A DNA stretch of 64,000 nt, taken from NCBI GenBank assembly GCA_013364255.1, contig CP054936.1, forward strand, positions 8,016,353 to 8,080,352. The letters run 5' to 3'. Below are positions 45,318-55,200 of this stretch, piece after piece. The notes beneath the pieces are model-generated. The model was not told the DNA's origin, did no database searches, and saw nothing but the letters and a program-made list of their open reading frames with translations. The stretch's first letter is position 1; each line of letters starts with the position of its first letter. Source of the DNA: Streptomyces seoulensis (GTDB lineage Bacteria; Actinomycetota; Actinomycetes; Streptomycetales; Streptomycetaceae). Made by a program: the position numbers and the translations under genes.

Positions 45318-47104
45318 GGCTGGCTCCCGTAGGTGGGGGTGTGGGTGGTGGTGAGGGTTTTGCCGTTGCCGAGGTACATGTGGACGCCGCAGGGGAGGCA
45401 GGGGTCGAAGCTGCGGACGGTGCGCATGATGTCGACGCCTTTGAAGGTGTCGGGTCCGTTCTCCTCGAAGATGGGTTGTCCCTGGACGGCGTCTTCGTAG
45501 GGTCCGGGGGTGCCGTAGTGGTCGCGGGGGCTGGCGTTCCAGGGGGTGGGTGGGTAGGGGTGGTAGTTGGCGATCTTCTTGTCCTTGATGACGAGGTGGT
45601 GGGAGAGGACACCGCGGACGGCTTCGTGGAAGCCGCAGCCGATGGCTTCGTCGGGGACTTCGAAGTTGGTGAAGACCTGGGTGTGGCCGGCGCGGACGAG
45701 GGTGGTGGCCTCTTCGAGGAATTGCAGGGCCATGGCGGCGGCGTAGGCGATGAAGTAGGGGCGGGCGCGGTCGCGTTCGATGGTGTTGGACCACTTGGGG
45801 ATGTGCCATTCCAGCGTCGTTTCCGGCAGTGACTCGCCTTTGGGGAGGGTGATTTTGACGCTGTGGCCGGTGGTCTTGATGTAGGGGGTGTCGACGATGT
45901 TGGACAGGGCGGTGGACCAGAGGCGGGCGAGGGGGCCGCCGCCGGTGTCGAGGGCGAGGTGGTCGCCGGTTTCGTTGTCGTACCAGCGGGGGCTCATGAC
46001 CCAGGAGTAGTTGCCGTCGAAGTCGCGTTTCTGTGGGTGGGGGAGGGTGGTCTGGTTCCAGGGGTGGCGGATGTCGACGGGGTTGCCGAGGGGGTCGTGG
46101 GTGACGAAGGGCTCTTCGTTGGTCCAGTCCTGGTAGTAGGAGGAGCCGAGGAGGATTCTGAGGCCGAGGTTGATGTCGATGAGGTTGTTGGTGCGCAGGC
46201 GGCCGTCGATGATGATGCCCGGGGTGACGTACATGGCTTTGCCCCAGGTGTTCATGGTGTCGTAGCGGTAGTCGACGACGTCGGGGTTCTGCCAGGCGCC
46301 CCAGCAGGCGAGGAGGGTGCGGCGCAGGCCGACCTGTTCGTAGCCGGGGAGGGCTTCGTAGAAGAAGTCGAAGACGTCGTCGTTCATGGCGACGGCTTGT
46401 TTGACGAAGTCGATGACGTGCATGAGGCGGGTCAGGTAGTCGGTGAACAGGGAGGGCGAGGGCATGGTGCCCACGCCGCCCGGATAGAGGGTGGAGGGGT
46501 GGACGTGGCGGCCCTCCATCAGGCAGAACATCTCCCGGGTCACCCGGGAGACTTTCAACGCCTGTTTGTAGACCTCGCCTTCGAAGGGGTTGAAGGCGCG
46601 CATGATGTCGGCGATGGTGCGGTAGCCGTGGATGTGTCCGTTGGGCGCGGAGGTGTTCTCGGCGCGGGCCAGGACGCTGGGGTTGGTGGCTTTGACCATG
46701 GCTTCGCAGAAGTCGACGAAGACGAGGTTGTCCTGGAAGATGGTGTGGTCGAACATGTATTCGGCGGCTTCGCCGAGGTTGGTGATGTGTTCGGCCAGGG
46801 GTGGGGGTTTGACGCCGTAGGCCATTTGCTGGGCGTAGTTGGAGCAGGTGGTGTGGTTGTCGCCGCAGATGCCGCAGATGCGGGAGGTGATGAAGCCGGC
46901 GTCGCGGGGGTCTTTGCCTTTCATGAAGACGGAGTAGCCGCGGAAGAGGGAGGAGGTGGAGCGGCATTCGACGACTTCCTGGTTGGCGAAGTCGATTTTG
47001 GTGTAGATGCCCAGGTTGCCGATGATCCGGGTGATCGGATCCCAGGACATGTCCACGATCTGTGCGGGCTTGCGTCCCGCCGCACGCGCCTCGGTCGCCG
47101 TCAT
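45314..47104 (-). CDS. hhyL: NiFe hydrogenase large subunit, group 1h (actinobacterial high-affinity type)
   Basis: The 596-residue catalytic subunit (ATG 47104; ATG 47137 would add 11 residues) has L1 motif RIC77-GIC80-GDNH and L2 motif DPC569-LPC572-GVH575, the four nickel ligands. A 21-residue C-terminal peptide follows, to be removed by the protease. TSRICGICGDNHTTCS and RSFDPCLPCGVHMYLG are typical of group 1h, which oxidises atmospheric H2 in Streptomyces and mycobacteria. No small-subunit gene is present on either side. Lysine is encoded by AAA 14 times and AAG 7 times, against an almost exclusive AAG use in neighbours. Confidence 0.93.
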   Translation of the reverse strand: MTATEARAAGRKPAQIVDMSWDPITRIIGNLGIYTKIDFANQEVVECRSTSSLFRGYSVFMKGKDPRDAGFITSRICGICGDNHTTCSNYAQQMAYGVKPPPLAEHITNLGEAAEYMFDHTIFQDNLVFVDFCEAMVKATNPSVLARAENTSAPNGHIHGYRTIADIMRAFNPFEGEVYKQALKVSRVTREMFCLMEGRHVHPSTLYPGGVGTMPSPSLFTDYLTRLMHVIDFVKQAVAMNDDVFDFFYEALPGYEQVGLRRTLLACWGAWQNPDVVDYRYDTMNTWGKAMYVTPGIIIDGRLRTNNLIDINLGLRILLGSSYYQDWTNEEPFVTHDPLGNPVDIRHPWNQTTLPHPQKRDFDGNYSWVMSPRWYDNETGDHLALDTGGGPLARLWSTALSNIVDTPYIKTTGHSVKITLPKGESLPETTLEWHIPKWSNTIERDRARPYFIAYAAAMALQFLEEATTLVRAGHTQVFTNFEVPDEAIGCGFHEAVRGVLSHHLVIKDKKIANYHPYPPTPWNASPRDHYGTPGPYEDAVQGQPIFEENGPDTFKGVDIMRTVRSFDPCLPCGVHMYLGNGKTLTTTHTPTYGSQP

Positions 47105-47184
47105 CTTGGTTCTCGCCCCTTGCTGTGGGTGTGTCATGGATGGGTGGTCGTGCGCGGTGCTCGCCGTCTCCGGGGAGCGGGTGT

Positions 47185-48915
47185 CTACGCCTGGCGAGCC
47201 TCGGGCGCCGCGGGTGGCTCGTGCGCTCCGAGCGGTTCGGGTGTGTCCGACGCCTCGGGTGTGCCCGGTGCCTCAGGTGTGTCGAGCGGTTCGAGTTCGT
47301 CGGGGCGGAAGTAGTGGAAGCGGCCGTACCAGGTGTGCAGTTCGGCCGCCGGGTCGTCTTCCAGGGTGACGGCCAGGTGGGTGCTGCCGTCCACGTCGTG
47401 GAAGACGGCGGCGACCCGCGCGGTGCGTCCGGCCAGGAACATGTCCTGGGCGTCGGCGCCCCGGCCCCGGGGGCGCAGCACGACCCGGTTGCCGCCGCCC
47501 ACCCGCACACCGTCCACGAGCACCGTGTCGGTGGTCGGGGACAGCCCGTCGTCGCCGCCCTCCTGCCACCAGGCGGGCCGCTCGGCGTCGAAGTCCCAGG
47601 GGTCGGCGGGCCCTGCCGGGTCCACGGCGGCCGCCTGGTCGGCGGGGTCCGCCGGGGTCAGTGAGCGGATCGCGCCGTGCAGCCGGGCGAACACCTCCGG
47701 GGGCATGCTGTCGACGCGGTCGATGATCTCGGCGGCACGCGGGTCGGTGGCGCGGGCCTCGGCCTTCTCCTCGTCGGTCAGCAGCATCGTGCGCAGCGTC
47801 AGGATCTCGTCGATCTCGCCCGCGTCGTGCAGGTCGCCGGGGCTCTCCGGGGCGATCTGCGGATGGTCGGGCAGGATGATCGGCGCGGACAGGAGCAGCG
47901 GCCCCGTACTGCCGTCGGCCACCGTGCCGTCCGGCACCGTGCCGTCCGTAACCGTGCGGCCTGACGCCATGCCGTCCGTAACGCGGCTCGCCGCCGTGCC
48001 GCCCGCCGCCGTGCCGCCCGGCGCCGGCGCACCGCCGAGCACCGGAAACGTGAACGCGTTGCGGCACTCGGCCGCCTGCCGCGCCGCCCACGAGGGCGGG
48101 TCGATCAGCGACACGAACTCCACGCCCGCGCCGCCGACCAGGGTGTGCGTGGCGATCAGCGACCGCCGCAGCGCCTCCTCACGCGGCGCGCCGGGGTCCG
48201 TCGACCGTGCCGTGTTCTCGGTGCGCACCCGGAGCTGGACCAGGTCGTCCGCCAGCCGCTCGGCGGTGAGCGTCGTGCTCGCCCTAATTTCCTCGCGCCG
48301 CCGTACCACCCGGCCGGCGCCCGAGGGCAGCGGCTCGGTCACCTCGCCGCCCGGCGCTCCGACCGAGGAGGTGTGCTCCCGTCCGTCGAGCAGGTCGGCC
48401 AGGGCGACGACGAGGTCGCTCGCGCACGGCACCGCCTCGTCGAAGGTCAGCCACGTCGTCCCGTCGTCCGCCCGCAGCGACCCGACCGGGCGGTGGCCGC
48501 CGTCCGGCCCGGCCGCCTCCACCTGCTTGTGCTGGGTCTGGAGGTACCGCACCCGCACCCGTACGACGGCGTCCGGCCGCCGCACGCGCACCAGGCACTC
48601 GGTCCGCTGGTACCAGGAGTCGGCGGAACCGGACAGCCCGGCCGTGACCGGACCGTCCCGCTCTGCCCAGTCGCGTGGCAGCAGGACGCCGAACTGCCAC
48701 CGCACCCGGTTCTTGGGCGACGAGCGGCGGTAGGGATACAGCAGGTAGCCCTCGTAGAGGACCGCGTCGGCGATCGCGCCCAGCTGCTCGAATCCCGCCG
48801 GGCCGACGGCGCCGCCGTCCGGACCGGAGCCGGCCGGGAGGGCGCTGTCCCCAGCGGCAGCGGTGGCGGCGCCGTCGGCGTCGGCGGCGCCGTTCTCGGT
48901 CACGGCCTCGGGCAT
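47185..48915 (-). CDS. Hydrogenase-cluster protein of unknown function (576 residues)
   Basis: A cytoplasmic protein starting at ATG 48915, five bases after GAGGAG. After a low-complexity start come AVLYEGYLLYPYRRSSPKNRVRW, FGVLLPRDWAERDG and WYQRTECLVR (about 50-130), then beta-rich regions. The middle (about 305-345) is a Gly/Thr-rich linker. A C-terminal domain (about 475-545) has GNRVVLRPRGRGADAQDMFLAGRTARVAAVFHD and YFRPDELEPL. I recall similar proteins in group 1h hydrogenase clusters, but no function is known. It is the first gene of the operon; the hydrogenase large subunit follows after about 80 bases, where the small subunit would normally stand. The C-terminal tail is a repetitive Pro/Glu/Ala stretch. 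Confidence 0.7.
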   Translation of the reverse strand: MPEAVTENGAADADGAATAAAGDSALPAGSGPDGGAVGPAGFEQLGAIADAVLYEGYLLYPYRRSSPKNRVRWQFGVLLPRDWAERDGPVTAGLSGSADSWYQRTECLVRVRRPDAVVRVRVRYLQTQHKQVEAAGPDGGHRPVGSLRADDGTTWLTFDEAVPCASDLVVALADLLDGREHTSSVGAPGGEVTEPLPSGAGRVVRRREEIRASTTLTAERLADDLVQLRVRTENTARSTDPGAPREEALRRSLIATHTLVGGAGVEFVSLIDPPSWAARQAAECRNAFTFPVLGGAPAPGGTAAGGTAASRVTDGMASGRTVTDGTVPDGTVADGSTGPLLLSAPIILPDHPQIAPESPGDLHDAGEIDEILTLRTMLLTDEEKAEARATDPRAAEIIDRVDSMPPEVFARLHGAIRSLTPADPADQAAAVDPAGPADPWDFDAERPAWWQEGGDDGLSPTTDTVLVDGVRVGGGNRVVLRPRGRGADAQDMFLAGRTARVAAVFHDVDGSTHLAVTLEDDPAAELHTWYGRFHYFRPDELEPLDTPEAPGTPEASDTPEPLGAHEPPAAPEARQA

Positions 48916-49076
48916 CCGGTCTCCTCGGGTTGGCGTGTGCGCCATCCCTTCCCCCCGCCGCCGCACCGCTCACGCGCCCCGCCCCCTTGGGCCAGCGGGT
49001 TCGACCGGGCGGCGCAACGGCACACCCGGGACGGACGCCGGAGCACACGCGTGCGCCCCGGCCGCGCGAAGTCCGC

Positions 49077-49559
49077 TCAGTCGCCGGGAACGAGCGACGC
49101 GCGGTCCGACGCCGGCCACACGTACGGCAGGTCGTCGGGCACCCCCGGGAACAGCGGCGTGTACCGCTCCGGGTCCTTGCGCACCAGCGCCGACCGGTGG
49201 CTCAGGTGCAGGGCCTCGTCGCCGAGCCAGGGCGGCAGCTCTCCCGCGTCCGCCAGCTCCCGCTGGCCGCGCACCTCGGTGCCGGGGCGGGCGGCGGCGA
49301 GGTCGGCGACGAGGGTGGCCGCGCAGCTGTCCTGGTGGCCGTGCTCCCGCCAGACCCGGCACACGTCGAGGCCGTAGCGCACCAGCGCCTCCTCGTAGCC
49401 CGCCCACATCCGCACCGCCGGATGCCGGCGCCATCCGTAGCCGGGAACGGTCAGCCCGCGCAGCACCTGGAGCGCCTCCACCCGCTGCTTGCCCAGCCGG
49501 CGGCGGTCGAGGGCCAGCGCGGATTCGGTGAAGCCGGGATACGGCAGGAAGGTCTGCAT
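49077..49559 (-). CDS. MSMEG_6728-like conserved protein, related to pyrimidine-dimer glycosylase family
   Basis: A 160-residue protein with MQTFLPYPGFTESALALDRRRLGKQRVEALQVLRGL at the start, GYGWRRHPAVRMWAGYEEALVRYGLDVC, and the end ALHLSHRSALVRKDPERYTPLFPGVPDDLPYVWP. These are the signatures of a widespread small family annotated as pyrimidine dimer DNA glycosylase-like. The N-terminal F-x-P-Y-P and L-D-R-x-R-L-G-K-Q resemble T4 endonuclease V in position, but activity is not shown for this group. It stands alone on the minus strand upstream of the hydrogenase operon. Confidence 0.72.
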   Translation of the reverse strand: MQTFLPYPGFTESALALDRRRLGKQRVEALQVLRGLTVPGYGWRRHPAVRMWAGYEEALVRYGLDVCRVWREHGHQDSCAATLVADLAAARPGTEVRGQRELADAGELPPWLGDEALHLSHRSALVRKDPERYTPLFPGVPDDLPYVWPASDRASLVPGD

Positions 49560-49625
49560 GGGTCCGCCCGCGACGCGTCATGGAGGGGAGTGGGAGGGGG
49601 TGGCAGGGAGCGGGGGAGCCGCCGG

Positions 49626-50459
49626 CTACTCCTGCCGACCGTCCCCGCCCCCGTCCCCGTCGCCCTTGCCCCCCGACCCCGGCTCGGCCATCTTCCGGTG
49701 CGCCGCGGCCTTGGCGGAGTCCGGCAGCACCTTGTTCGCCGCCCCCTGCGCCTTCGTCTTCAGCGAGCCGGTGACCAGCTTCTTCCGGCCCTTCACCACC
49801 GCCTCGTACGCCTGCTCGGCGACCTGCGCCGGATCGTCCTTGGGGCCCGCCCCGATCCTGGTGTCGCCCATGTCGGCCCGCCGGAAGAAGTCCGTGTCGG
49901 TCGGCCCCGGCAGGAACGCGGTGACGCTCACCCCGGTGTCCTTCACCTCGTCCGCGAGGGCCTGCGCGAAGGACTGCACGAACGACTTAGAGGCGTTGTA
50001 GACCGACTGGAAGGGGCCCGGCATGGTGGCGGCGATGGAGGACGTGAACACCACGCTGCCCTCGCCGCGCGCCACCATGTCCCGCAGCAGCGGCTTGGCG
50101 AGGCGGACCGTGGAGGTCACGTTCAGGTCGATCACGGAGAGGTCGTCGGCCAGGTCGGTGTCGACGAAGGCGCCGCCGATCCCCACCCCCGCGTTCAGCG
50201 CGGCCACGTCCACCTTCGAACCCGTCATGGCGGCCACCAGGTGGTCCACGCCCGCCGGGTCCCGCAGGTCCGCGCGCACCGCCCGCACCTCGGCGCCGGT
50301 CTCCCGCAGCCGCTGCGCGGCGTGGTCGAGACGGTCGTCCTCGGCGTTGAGGAGGAGGTCGTAGCCGTGCTCCGCGAACTGCCTGGCCAGTTCGTACCCG
50401 ATGCCGCTGGAGGCCCCGGTCACCAGGGCGAGCGGCCTGCTGTCGTCGTTGGCGTCCAT
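49626..50459 (-). CDS. Short-chain dehydrogenase/reductase
   Basis: A 277-residue SDR with the nucleotide motif TGASSGIG near 14, NAGVG near 90, Ser in FTSSIA near 140 and the catalytic YNASK near 155, followed by PGPTDTDFFRRA. It is a classical NAD(P)-dependent oxidoreductase of the unassigned type. The C-terminus has a Lys/Gly/Asp-rich tail, GGKGDGDGGGDG. ATG 50459 is used; an upstream start would add 12 residues of poor character. The substrate cannot be predicted from context. Confidence 0.87.
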   Translation of the reverse strand: MDANDDSRPLALVTGASSGIGYELARQFAEHGYDLLLNAEDDRLDHAAQRLRETGAEVRAVRADLRDPAGVDHLVAAMTGSKVDVAALNAGVGIGGAFVDTDLADDLSVIDLNVTSTVRLAKPLLRDMVARGEGSVVFTSSIAATMPGPFQSVYNASKSFVQSFAQALADEVKDTGVSVTAFLPGPTDTDFFRRADMGDTRIGAGPKDDPAQVAEQAYEAVVKGRKKLVTGSLKTKAQGAANKVLPDSAKAAAHRKMAEPGSGGKGDGDGGGDGRQE

Positions 50460-50608
50460 GGGGACGGAGTAACCGGCTGTGCCGTCCCCAACCACCCGGC
50501 CCGGCCGGGCGCCCGGCCCGCCCCACGCATGGAACGCCCTGGCCAGGGCACCTGGAACCGGTGGTGACCGGTGCGAGCGGCGCCACGGCCGACAGTGTGG
50601 GAGAGCGC

Positions 50609-51664
50609 ATGGACGTGCTGGCCCGACTGGATGCCTACCAGCGGCGGCACCGCTGGGCGGGGCTGCCGCTGGCCGTCGTCTACAAGTTCTTCGACGACCA
50701 GGCCGCCTACCTGGCCGCGCTGCTGACGTACTACGGGTTTCTGGCGCTGTTCCCGATGCTGCTGTTCCTGGTCGCGGTCCTCAGCGCCGTCCTCAGCAGC
50801 AACCCGCAGCTCCAGCAGGCGGTGCTCAACTCGGCCCTGAGCGAGTTCCCGGTGATCGGCGACCAGATCGGCCACAACATCCACTCCTTCCACGGCAACA
50901 CCGTCGCCGTCACGGTGGGTGTGCTCGGCAGCGCCTACGGCGCCCTGAACGTGGCGCAGGCCGCCCAGCACGCCCTCAACAAGATCTTCGCGGTGCCCCG
51001 GCACGCCCGCCCCGACCCGTTCCGCTCCCGGCTCAAAGGGCTGAAGTTCCTCACGCTGCTCGCGGCCGGACTGCTCGTGACCACGGGTCTGTCCACCGCC
51101 GCCGAGTGGGCGTCCGGGGTGTTCGGCGCCCGGCTCCAGACAGGGGTGCGGATCGCGGCCGAGCTGCTGTCCGTCCTGCTGAACGCCGCCCTGCTGGTCG
51201 GCAGCTACCGCGTGCTGACTCGCCGCCGGCTGCCGCTGCGTCTGATGTACGGTCCGGCGCTGGGTGCCGCGTGCGCCTGGCAGGGGTTGCTGTGGGGCGG
51301 CACGTACTACGTCGACCACGTCCTGCAGGGCGCCACCGCGACGTACGGCCTGTTCGGCATCGTCCTCGGCCTGCTGGCGTGGATCTACCTGGGGGCGCTG
51401 GTGTACGTGTTCACGGCGGAGATCAGCGCGGTGCGGTGCATGCGGCTGTGGCCCCGCAGTCTGCTGACCCCGTTCACCGACCGCGTCCACCTCACCCCCG
51501 GCGACCAGCGGGCCTACCGTTCCTACGCCGCCACGGAGGCGTTCAAGGGCTTCCAGAAGGTCAGCGTCCACTTCGACCCGCCCCCGCACGCGGACCCCGG
51601 CGGCGGACCGGACCCCGCCGCCGACGACGGGCAGGACCCCGCCGGCCCCGGCTGCCCTCCCTGA
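50609..51664 (+). CDS. YihY/BrkB family inner-membrane protein
   Basis: A 351-residue protein with about six membrane helices between residues 30 and 290. It contains KFFDDQAAYLAALLTYYGFLALFPMLLFL, APRHARPDPFRSRLKGL-like loop residues near 130, and LYGPALGAACAWQGLLW with the following LGLLAWIYLGALVYVFTAEI. The family (formerly tRNA-processing RNase BN, now YihY) is of unknown transport or envelope function. A Pro/Asp/Gly-rich tail ends the protein. GGAGAGCGC lies directly before the ATG. A small DUF488 gene follows on the same strand. Confidence 0.87.
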   Translation: MDVLARLDAYQRRHRWAGLPLAVVYKFFDDQAAYLAALLTYYGFLALFPMLLFLVAVLSAVLSSNPQLQQAVLNSALSEFPVIGDQIGHNIHSFHGNTVAVTVGVLGSAYGALNVAQAAQHALNKIFAVPRHARPDPFRSRLKGLKFLTLLAAGLLVTTGLSTAAEWASGVFGARLQTGVRIAAELLSVLLNAALLVGSYRVLTRRRLPLRLMYGPALGAACAWQGLLWGGTYYVDHVLQGATATYGLFGIVLGLLAWIYLGALVYVFTAEISAVRCMRLWPRSLLTPFTDRVHLTPGDQRAYRSYAATEAFKGFQKVSVHFDPPPHADPGGGPDPAADDGQDPAGPGCPP

Positions 51665-51703
51665 CACCCCCACCCGAAGGCCCGGACGAACGGAGGCACC
51701 CTC

Positions 51704-52078
51704 ATGGCGACCCACATCACCTACCGACGCGTCTACGAGGACACCTCGCCCCAGGACGGCACACGTGTGCTCGTGGACCGCGTCTGGCCGCGCGGCATGC
51801 GCAAGGAGGACGCCCACCTGGACGAGTGGCTGCGCGACGTGGCGCCCTCCACCGACCTGCGCCACTGGTACGGCCACGAGCCGAGCCGCTACGACGAGTT
51901 CCGCCGCCGCTACCTGGCCGAACTGCGCGACGCCGGACACCGCGACGCGGTCGGCCGGCTGCGCGAGCTGGCCGATCAGGACCGGCTCACCCTGCTCACC
52001 GCGACCAAGGACGTGGACCACAGCCAGGCCGCGGTCCTGGCCGAATGGCTCCACCACGACAGCCGCCCCCGCACCTGA
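51704..52078 (+). CDS. DUF488 family protein
   Basis: A 124-residue protein with the DUF488 pattern: YRRVYEDTSPQDGTRVLVDRVWPRGMRKEDAHLDEWLRDVAPS, LRHWYGHEPSRYDEFRRRYLAEL and LTLLTATKDVDHSQAAVLAEWL. It is cytoplasmic, and function is unknown though widely conserved. ATG 51704 follows GGAGGCACCCTC. It is the last gene before narG. A 14-bp tandem repeat covers its stop codon. Confidence 0.9.
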   Translation: MATHITYRRVYEDTSPQDGTRVLVDRVWPRGMRKEDAHLDEWLRDVAPSTDLRHWYGHEPSRYDEFRRRYLAELRDAGHRDAVGRLRELADQDRLTLLTATKDVDHSQAAVLAEWLHHDSRPRT

Positions 52079-52110
52079 CACCCCACACCCGAAACCCCAC
52101 ACCTGAAAGC
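52069..52110. repeat. 14-bp tandem repeat (three copies) spanning a stop codon
   Basis: CCGCACCTGACACC, CCACACCCGAAACC and CCACACCTGAAAGC are consecutive. The TGA of the DUF488 gene (52076-52078) is in the first, and the third carries another TGA at the matching place. Confidence 0.75.
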
Positions 52111-52143
52111 CCCCGACGGCCCGCCGTCCGCCGATTCGCACGA

Positions 52144-52176
52144 TTGGCCGCTTGCGGTCGCCCCTGCCGCGGCCAA
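52144..52176. promoter_or_regulatory. Inverted repeat upstream of narG
   Basis: TTGGCCGC (52144-52151) and GCGGCCAA (52169-52176) are perfect inverted copies separated by 17 bases, about 76-108 bases before the narG start. They could be a wide operator or a leader hairpin. I see no match to the Rex, OsdR/DevR or NnaR patterns that I know from Streptomyces nar genes. Confidence 0.4.
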
Positions 52177-52251
52177 GACTTGCCATGGCCGCCGACTCCG
52201 CCCCCGCCCCCGCGGGGCGCGCAGGGCGCACACGAGGCGAGAGGCGAGGGT

Positions 52252-55200
52252 GTGAGCAGCGACCGCTCTGGTGAGGCGCTGGACCGGCTGATGCGCTCGG
52301 CGCAGTACTTCTTCCCCGGCGAACAGTCGCCCGACCGGCGCGTCCTGTACCGGGACGGCGGCCGAGCCGCCGAGGAGTTCTACCGCGAGCGGTGGCGCCA
52401 CGACCGCGAGGTCCGCTCCACCCACGGAGTGAACTGCACCGGCTCCTGCTCCTGGCGGGTGTTCGTCAAGGACGGCATCATCACCTGGGAGACCCAGGCC
52501 ACCGACTACCCGAGCGTGGGCCCCGACTCGCCCGAGTACGAACCCCGCGGCTGCCCGCGCGGCGCCGCGTTCTCCTGGTACACCTACTCGCCCACCCGCA
52601 TCCGCTACCCCTACGTCCGCCGTCCCCTGCTCCAGCTGTGGCGGCAGGCCCGCGCCCGCAGCGACGACCCGGTCGAGGCGTGGCAGTGGCTGACCTCCGA
52701 CCCGGAGCGCCGCGCCCTCTACAAACGGGCCCGCGGCAAGGGCGGCTTCGTGCGCGCCACCTGGCGGGAGGTCGTCGAACTGGTCGCGGCCGCCCAGGTG
52801 GACACCGTCAAACGGTACGGTCCCGACCGCATCGTCGGCTTCTCGCCCATCCCGGCGATGTCGATCGCCTCGTACTCGGCGGGCACCCGCTACCTGTCGA
52901 TGATCGGCGGGACCATCTCCTCCTTCTACGACTGGTACGCCGACCTGCCGATGGCCTCGCCGCAGGTGTTCGGCGACCAGACGGACGTACCGGAGTCCGG
53001 CGACTGGTGGAACGCCGGGTACCTCATCGTGTGGGGCACCAACCTGCCGATCACCCGCACCCCCGACGCCCACTTCATGACCGAGGCCCGCTACCGGGGG
53101 CAGAAGGTCGTCGTGGTCTCCCCGGACTACGGCGACCACACCAAGTTCGCCGACGACTGGCTCGCCGCGGTCCCCGGCACCGACGGCGCGCTGGCCATGG
53201 CCATGGGCCACGTCATCCTCACCGAGTTCTACCGCGACCGGCGGGTGCCCCGCTTCACCGAGTACGCCAAGACCTACACCGACCTGCCGTTCCTGGTCCG
53301 GCTGCGCGAGCGCGACGGCGCGTACGTGCCGGACAAGTTCCTCACCGCCGCCGACCTGCCCGGCGCCGACGAGGAGGCGGCCGAGTTCAAGACCGTGCTG
53401 CTGGACGCCGCCACCGGCGAGCCGGTCGTGCCGAACGGCTCGCTGGGCTTCCGCTGGACCTCGCCCGAGGACGGCCCCCGGTGGAACCTCGGGCTGGACG
53501 ACGTCGATCCGCTGCTGACCCTGTACGGCCGCCCGGGCGGCGAGGCGGTGGCGGTGGACCTGCCGCGCTTCGACGCGGGCCCGGAGGAGTCCGGCGGCGC
53601 GGTACGGCGCGGCGTGCCCGCCACCCGGGTCGGCGGGCACCTGGTGACGACGGTGTTCGACCTGGTCATGGCTCAGTACGCGGTGGGCCGCGCGGGACTG
53701 CCCGGCCAGTGGCCCACCGGCTACGACGACGCGGACACGCCCTGCACCCCCGCCTGGCAGGAGGCCGTCACCTCGGTGCCGGCCAAGGCCGCGGCCCGGG
53801 TGGCCCGCGAGTTCGCGCGCAACGCCGAACGCACCGGCGGCCGCTCCATGATCGCGATGGGCGCGGGCACCAACCACTGGTTCCACTCCGACCAGATCTA
53901 CCGCGCCTTCCTCTCCCTGACCATGCTCACCGGCAGCCAGGGCGTCAACGGCGGCGGCTGGGCGCACTACGTCGGCCAGGAGAAGGTCCGCCCCCTCACC
54001 GGCTGGTTCCACCTCGCCTTCGGCCTGGACTGGCAGCGCCCCACCCGGCACATGGTGGGCACCCCGCTGTTCTGGCTCGCCACCGACCAGTGGCGCTACG
54101 AGGCGTTCCCCGCCGACGTGCTCACCAGCCCGCTGGGCCGGGGCCGGCTGGCCGGGCGCACCCTGCCCGACCTCAACGCGCTCGCCGCCCGCCTCGGCTG
54201 GATGCCCTCCCACCCGACCTTCGACCGCAACCCGCTGGACCTCTGCGACGACGCCCAGCGGGCCGGCAAGGACGTCGCCGACCACATCGTGGACGAACTG
54301 AAGGCCGGCCGGCTGCGGTTCGCCGCCGAGGACCCCGACGACCCCGCCAACTTCCCCCGGGTGCTGCTGATCTGGCGCGCCAACCTGTTCGCGTCGTCGA
54401 TGAAGGGCCACGAGTACATGCTCCGGCACCTGCTCGGCACCGACGACGCGATGACCGCCCCCGAGACCCCGCCCGTACTGCGGCCCCAGGACGTCACCTG
54501 GCGCGAGGAGGCGCCCGTCGGCAAGCTCGACCTGTCGGTCGCCGTCGACTTCCGGATGACCAGCACCTGCCTGTTCTCCGACGTGGTGCTGCCCGCCGCC
54601 ACCTGGTACGAGAAGTTCGACCTGTCCTCCACCGACCTGCACCCCTTCGTGCACGCCTTCAACCCGGCCATCGCACCGCCCTGGCAGACCCGCAGCGACT
54701 TCGACATCTTCCACACCCTGGCCGCCGAGTTCTCCCGGCTGGCCGCCACCCACCTCGGGGTGCGCCGCGACGTCGTCGCCGCCCCGCTCGCCCACGACAC
54801 ACCCGACGAACTGGCCCAGCCGCACGGCGTGGTGCGCGACTGGAAGGCAGGCGAGTGCGAGCCCGTCCCCGGCCGCACCATGCCCAGACTGACCGTCGTG
54901 GAGCGCGACTACACCAAGGTCGCCGAGAAGATGGCCGCCGTGGGACCGCTGCTGGACACCCTCGGCACCGCCACCAAGGGCGTCACCTGGCACCCCGGCG
55001 AGGAGATCGACGACCTGCGCGCCCGCAACGGCGTCGTGCGCGGCGGCGTCGCCGACGGGCGGCCCTCCATCGCCCGCGACGACCAGTTCTGCGAGGCCGT
55101 CCTCGCCCTGTCCGGCACCACCAACGGCCGCCTGGCCGTCGCCTCGCTGCGCGCCCTGGAGAAACGCACCGGAGTGCCCCTCGCCGACCTCGCCGAGGAA

